Origin: Paenibacillus humicola
GTDB taxonomy: Bacteria; Bacillota; Bacilli; Paenibacillales; Paenibacillaceae
NCBI RefSeq assembly: GCF_028826105.1
Contig: NZ_JAQGPL010000001.1
Location: 1-10,000 of the forward strand
Direction of reading: 5' to 3'
Length of the DNA stretch: 10,000 nucleotides
Positions 7,509-10,000 of the stretch are shown here, one piece after another (within the stretch, counting starts at the first letter, position 1; every line of letters begins with the position of its first letter). Under the pieces are notes generated by a model. The model saw only the letters and a list, made by a program, of their open reading frames with translations, searched no databases and had not been told where the DNA came from. Made by a program: the position numbers and the translations under genes.

Positions 7509-9998
7509 ATGGCGGAAGAAGAACGTTCGCAAGTACGAAATCGCGATATCGGGACCGAGATGCGGGATTCGTTTATGGATTATGCGATGAGCATTATCGT
7601 CAGCCGGGCGCTCCCGGACGTAAGAGACGGGCTGAAGCCGGTACACCGCCGCATTTTGTACGCGATGTCGGAACTGGGCATGTCGCCTGACAAGCCTTTT
7701 AAGAAGTCCGCCAGAATCGTAGGCGAGGTAATCGGCAAATATCACCCTCACGGCGACTCCGCCGTTTACGAGACGATGGTGCGGATGGCGCAGGATTTTT
7801 CGCTTCGCTATATGCTGGTCGACGGGCACGGGAACTTCGGTTCGATCGACGGCGATATGGCCGCGGCCATGCGGTATACGGAAGCGCGTCTGTCCAAAAT
7901 CGCGATGGAAATGCTGCGCGATATAAACAAAGAAACGATCGATTTCATCCCGAACTACGATGGCGAGGAACAGGAGCCGGCCGTGCTGCCCGCCCGTTTT
8001 CCGAACCTGCTCGTCAACGGCTTATCCGGCATTGCGGTCGGTATGGCGACCAATATTCCGCCGCACAATCTCGGAGAAGTCATCGACGGGGTGCAAGCGC
8101 TGATCCGCAATCCCGAGATTACGCCGATCGAATTGATGGATTATATTAAAGGTCCCGATTTTCCGACTGCGGGCTTTCTGATGGGCCGCCACGGTATTCG
8201 CCAGGCCTATACGACCGGGCGCGGCTCGGTTACGATGCGGGCGCGGGCGAACATCGAAGAGAGCGGCGGCCGAGCGCGCATCATCGTGCACGAGCTGCCC
8301 TATCAAGTCAATAAAGCCCGATTGGTCGAGAAGATCGCCGAGCTTGTGCGCGAGAAAAAGATCGAAGGCATTACCGATTTGCGGGACGAATCGGACCGCA
8401 ACGGCATGCGGATCGTAATTGAATTGCGCCGGGACGTGAATCCGAGCATTGTGCTGAACAATTTGTATAAGCATACGCAAATGCAAATGAACTTCGGCAT
8501 CAATATGCTGGCGCTTGTAAACCGCGAGCCTCGCATTTTGAATTTGAAAGAAATTCTGTATTACTATTTGCAGCATCAGATCGAAGTTATCCGGCGCCGG
8601 ACCGAATTTGACCTGAAGAAGGCCGAAGCAAGAGCGCACATTTTGGAAGGACTGCGGATCGCGCTGGACAATTTGGACGAGGTGATTGCGCTCATCCGGG
8701 CTTCGCAAACGACGGAAGAAGCGAGAGAAGGCCTTATTTCGCGGTTTGCGCTCACCTTTGATCAGGCCCAGGCCATTCTGGACATGCGGCTGCAGCGCCT
8801 CACCGGCTTGGAGCGGGAGAAAATTGAGGCCGAATATGCCGAATTGCTGAAGAAGATTGCCGAATATAAGGCGATTTTGGCCGACGAGCAGCTCGTCCTG
8901 CAAATTATTAGCGAAGAGCTTGAAGAGATCAAGCAGAAGTATGGCGACGAGCGCCGCACGGAGTTGATGGTCAGCGAGGACGAGATTTTGGATGAGGACC
9001 TCATTCCGCGTGAAGATGTGGTGATCAGCATCACTCATTCCGGCTATGTGAAGCGTCTGCCGGTTACGACTTACCGGAGCCAGAAGCGGGGCGGTAAAGG
9101 CGTCATCGGGATGGATACGAAAGACAATGATTTTGTCGAGCATTTGTTCATATCCAATACCCACCAATTCTTGCTGTTCTTTACGAACAAAGGGAAGGTT
9201 TACCGGCTCAAAGCTTACGAAATTCCCGAGCTGAGCCGCACCGCGCGGGGGACGCCGATTATTAACCTGATTCAAATCGAGCAGGGCGAAACCGTCAATG
9301 CGGTCATTCCGGTCGAGTCGTTCGATCCGGACCAATATTTATTTTTTGCCACCCGTCAGGGGATCGTGAAGAAGACGCCGCTGGACGACTACGCGAATAT
9401 TCGAAAAATCGGTCTGATCGCGATCTCGCTTCGGGAAGACGACGATCTGATCGGCGTGAAGCTGACCGACGGCAATCAGGAAATCATTATGGGCACCAGC
9501 CAAGGGATGTCCATCCGTTTCCCGGAACAGGACGTGCGTTCCATGGGCCGCGGCGCAACCGGGGTCAAGGGCATTCAGCTCGACGACGGCGATTATGTCA
9601 TCGACATGGACGTAGTCGTAACGGATAACGAGGTTCTTATCGTTACATCCAAGGGCTACGGCAAACGAACGCCGGTAAGCGAATACCGCATCCAGACGCG
9701 CGGGGGCAAAGGGATCAAAACGTTGAACGTGACCGATAAGAATGGTCAGATCGTCGGACTCAAGGTCGTCCACAACGACGAGGACTTGATGATTATGACG
9801 GCATCCGGTACCATGATCCGCACGAGCATGGAAGGCATCTCGACGATGGGACGTAATACCCAAGGGGTGAAGCTGATTCATATCCGCGAAGAAGATTCGG
9901 TCGCCACGGTCACGCGCGTCGCCCGGTCCGAAGAAACGGATAATGAGGAAGAATTCTCCGAAGGGCCGGAGTCCGGCGAGCATTCGGCCGAAGAATAA
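7509..9998 (+). CDS. gyrA: DNA gyrase subunit A
   Basis: GyrA is the DNA breakage-reunion and wrapping subunit of gyrase. The product is 829 aa, complete, and typical of Bacillota. The winged-helix region carries the quinolone-resistance-determining segment [10 protein letters not shown], with S84 and E88 both in the susceptible-type state, and the catalytic tyrosine is Y123 in MRYTEARL. A tower and coiled-coil segment follows (about 330-490). The C-terminal beta-pinwheel holds the GyrA box QKRGGKG at 525-531, which distinguishes gyrase from topoisomerase IV ParC. Later blade repeats include [29 protein letters not shown] and [11 protein letters not shown]. The last 25 or so residues form an acidic tail ([16 protein letters not shown]), as seen in many gyrases, where such tails modulate wrapping. 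The ATG start is fixed by a perfect AGGAGG. It has its own promoter and long leader, separate from gyrB. The stop is TAA, two bases before the window end. Confidence 0.99.
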   Translation: MAEEERSQVRNRDIGTEMRDSFMDYAMSIIVSRALPDVRDGLKPVHRRILYAMSELGMSPDKPFKKSARIVGEVIGKYHPHGDSAVYETMVRMAQDFSLRYMLVDGHGNFGSIDGDMAAAMRYTEARLSKIAMEMLRDINKETIDFIPNYDGEEQEPAVLPARFPNLLVNGLSGIAVGMATNIPPHNLGEVIDGVQALIRNPEITPIELMDYIKGPDFPTAGFLMGRHGIRQAYTTGRGSVTMRARANIEESGGRARIIVHELPYQVNKARLVEKIAELVREKKIEGITDLRDESDRNGMRIVIELRRDVNPSIVLNNLYKHTQMQMNFGINMLALVNREPRILNLKEILYYYLQHQIEVIRRRTEFDLKKAEARAHILEGLRIALDNLDEVIALIRASQTTEEAREGLISRFALTFDQAQAILDMRLQRLTGLEREKIEAEYAELLKKIAEYKAILADEQLVLQIISEELEEIKQKYGDERRTELMVSEDEILDEDLIPREDVVISITHSGYVKRLPVTTYRSQKRGGKGVIGMDTKDNDFVEHLFISNTHQFLLFFTNKGKVYRLKAYEIPELSRTARGTPIINLIQIEQGETVNAVIPVESFDPDQYLFFATRQGIVKKTPLDDYANIRKIGLIAISLREDDDLIGVKLTDGNQEIIMGTSQGMSIRFPEQDVRSMGRGATGVKGIQLDDGDYVIDMDVVVTDNEVLIVTSKGYGKRTPVSEYRIQTRGGKGIKTLNVTDKNGQIVGLKVVHNDEDLMIMTASGTMIRTSMEGISTMGRNTQGVKLIHIREEDSVATVTRVARSEETDNEEEFSEGPESGEHSAEE

Positions 9999-10000
9999 GA

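Noticed and set aside
8022..9335. A 437-codon open frame on the minus strand inside gyrA.
   Set aside because: It is fully antisense to a highly conserved gene. Its translation has no recognisable domain and it has no supported start. Long antisense frames are expected opposite genes with G/C-rich third positions.
7509..9998. gyrA being the ParC subunit of topoisomerase IV.
   Set aside because: A clear GyrA box (QKRGGKG) and six-blade type C-terminal repeats are present, and the gene lies beside gyrB at the origin.

Overview
The window is the chromosomal replication-origin region of a spore-forming Bacillota, most likely Paenibacillaceae (Paenibacillus or Cohnella type). The evidence is the gene order dnaA-dnaN-yaaA-recF-remB-gyrB ... 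gyrA, strong Shine-Dalgarno sites, GTG/TTG starts in several genes, a moderately high GC content, the RemB matrix regulator and a YheC/YheD-type spore-coat ATP-grasp gene. The family assignment is an inference from recalled protein resemblance. The first base is the first base of dnaA, so the record was probably opened at dnaA.

Layout: dnaA (1-1353) is followed by a 210-bp gap holding a compact origin unwinding region. It contains four recognisable DnaA boxes, one of them the perfect consensus TTATCCACA, then a GC-rich spacer, a DnaA-trio array and an AT-rich unwinding stretch. Then come dnaN (sliding clamp), a small S4-domain protein (YaaA), recF, remB and gyrB, tightly spaced on the + strand and probably largely co-transcribed. 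A good intrinsic terminator follows gyrB. A single minus-strand gene, the YheC/YheD-like ATP-grasp protein (6450-7229), separates gyrB from gyrA. The 279-bp gap before gyrA carries a convincing extended -10 promoter, a leader of about 190 nt and a strong ribosome binding site. gyrA (7509-9998) fills the rest of the window.

How the genes work together: DnaA opens the origin, DnaN tethers the polymerase, RecF serves recombinational repair of gapped DNA, and GyrA2GyrB2 gyrase supplies negative supercoiling. RemB controls biofilm matrix genes in Bacillus. The ATP-grasp gene is the only accessory-looking element and is transcribed head-on to the replication fork. The region is otherwise ordinary core genome and I see no evidence of a new defence, mobile or biosynthetic system. 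The most interesting parts are the non-coding ones: the origin architecture, an inverted repeat built from DnaA boxes, and the long gyrA leader.
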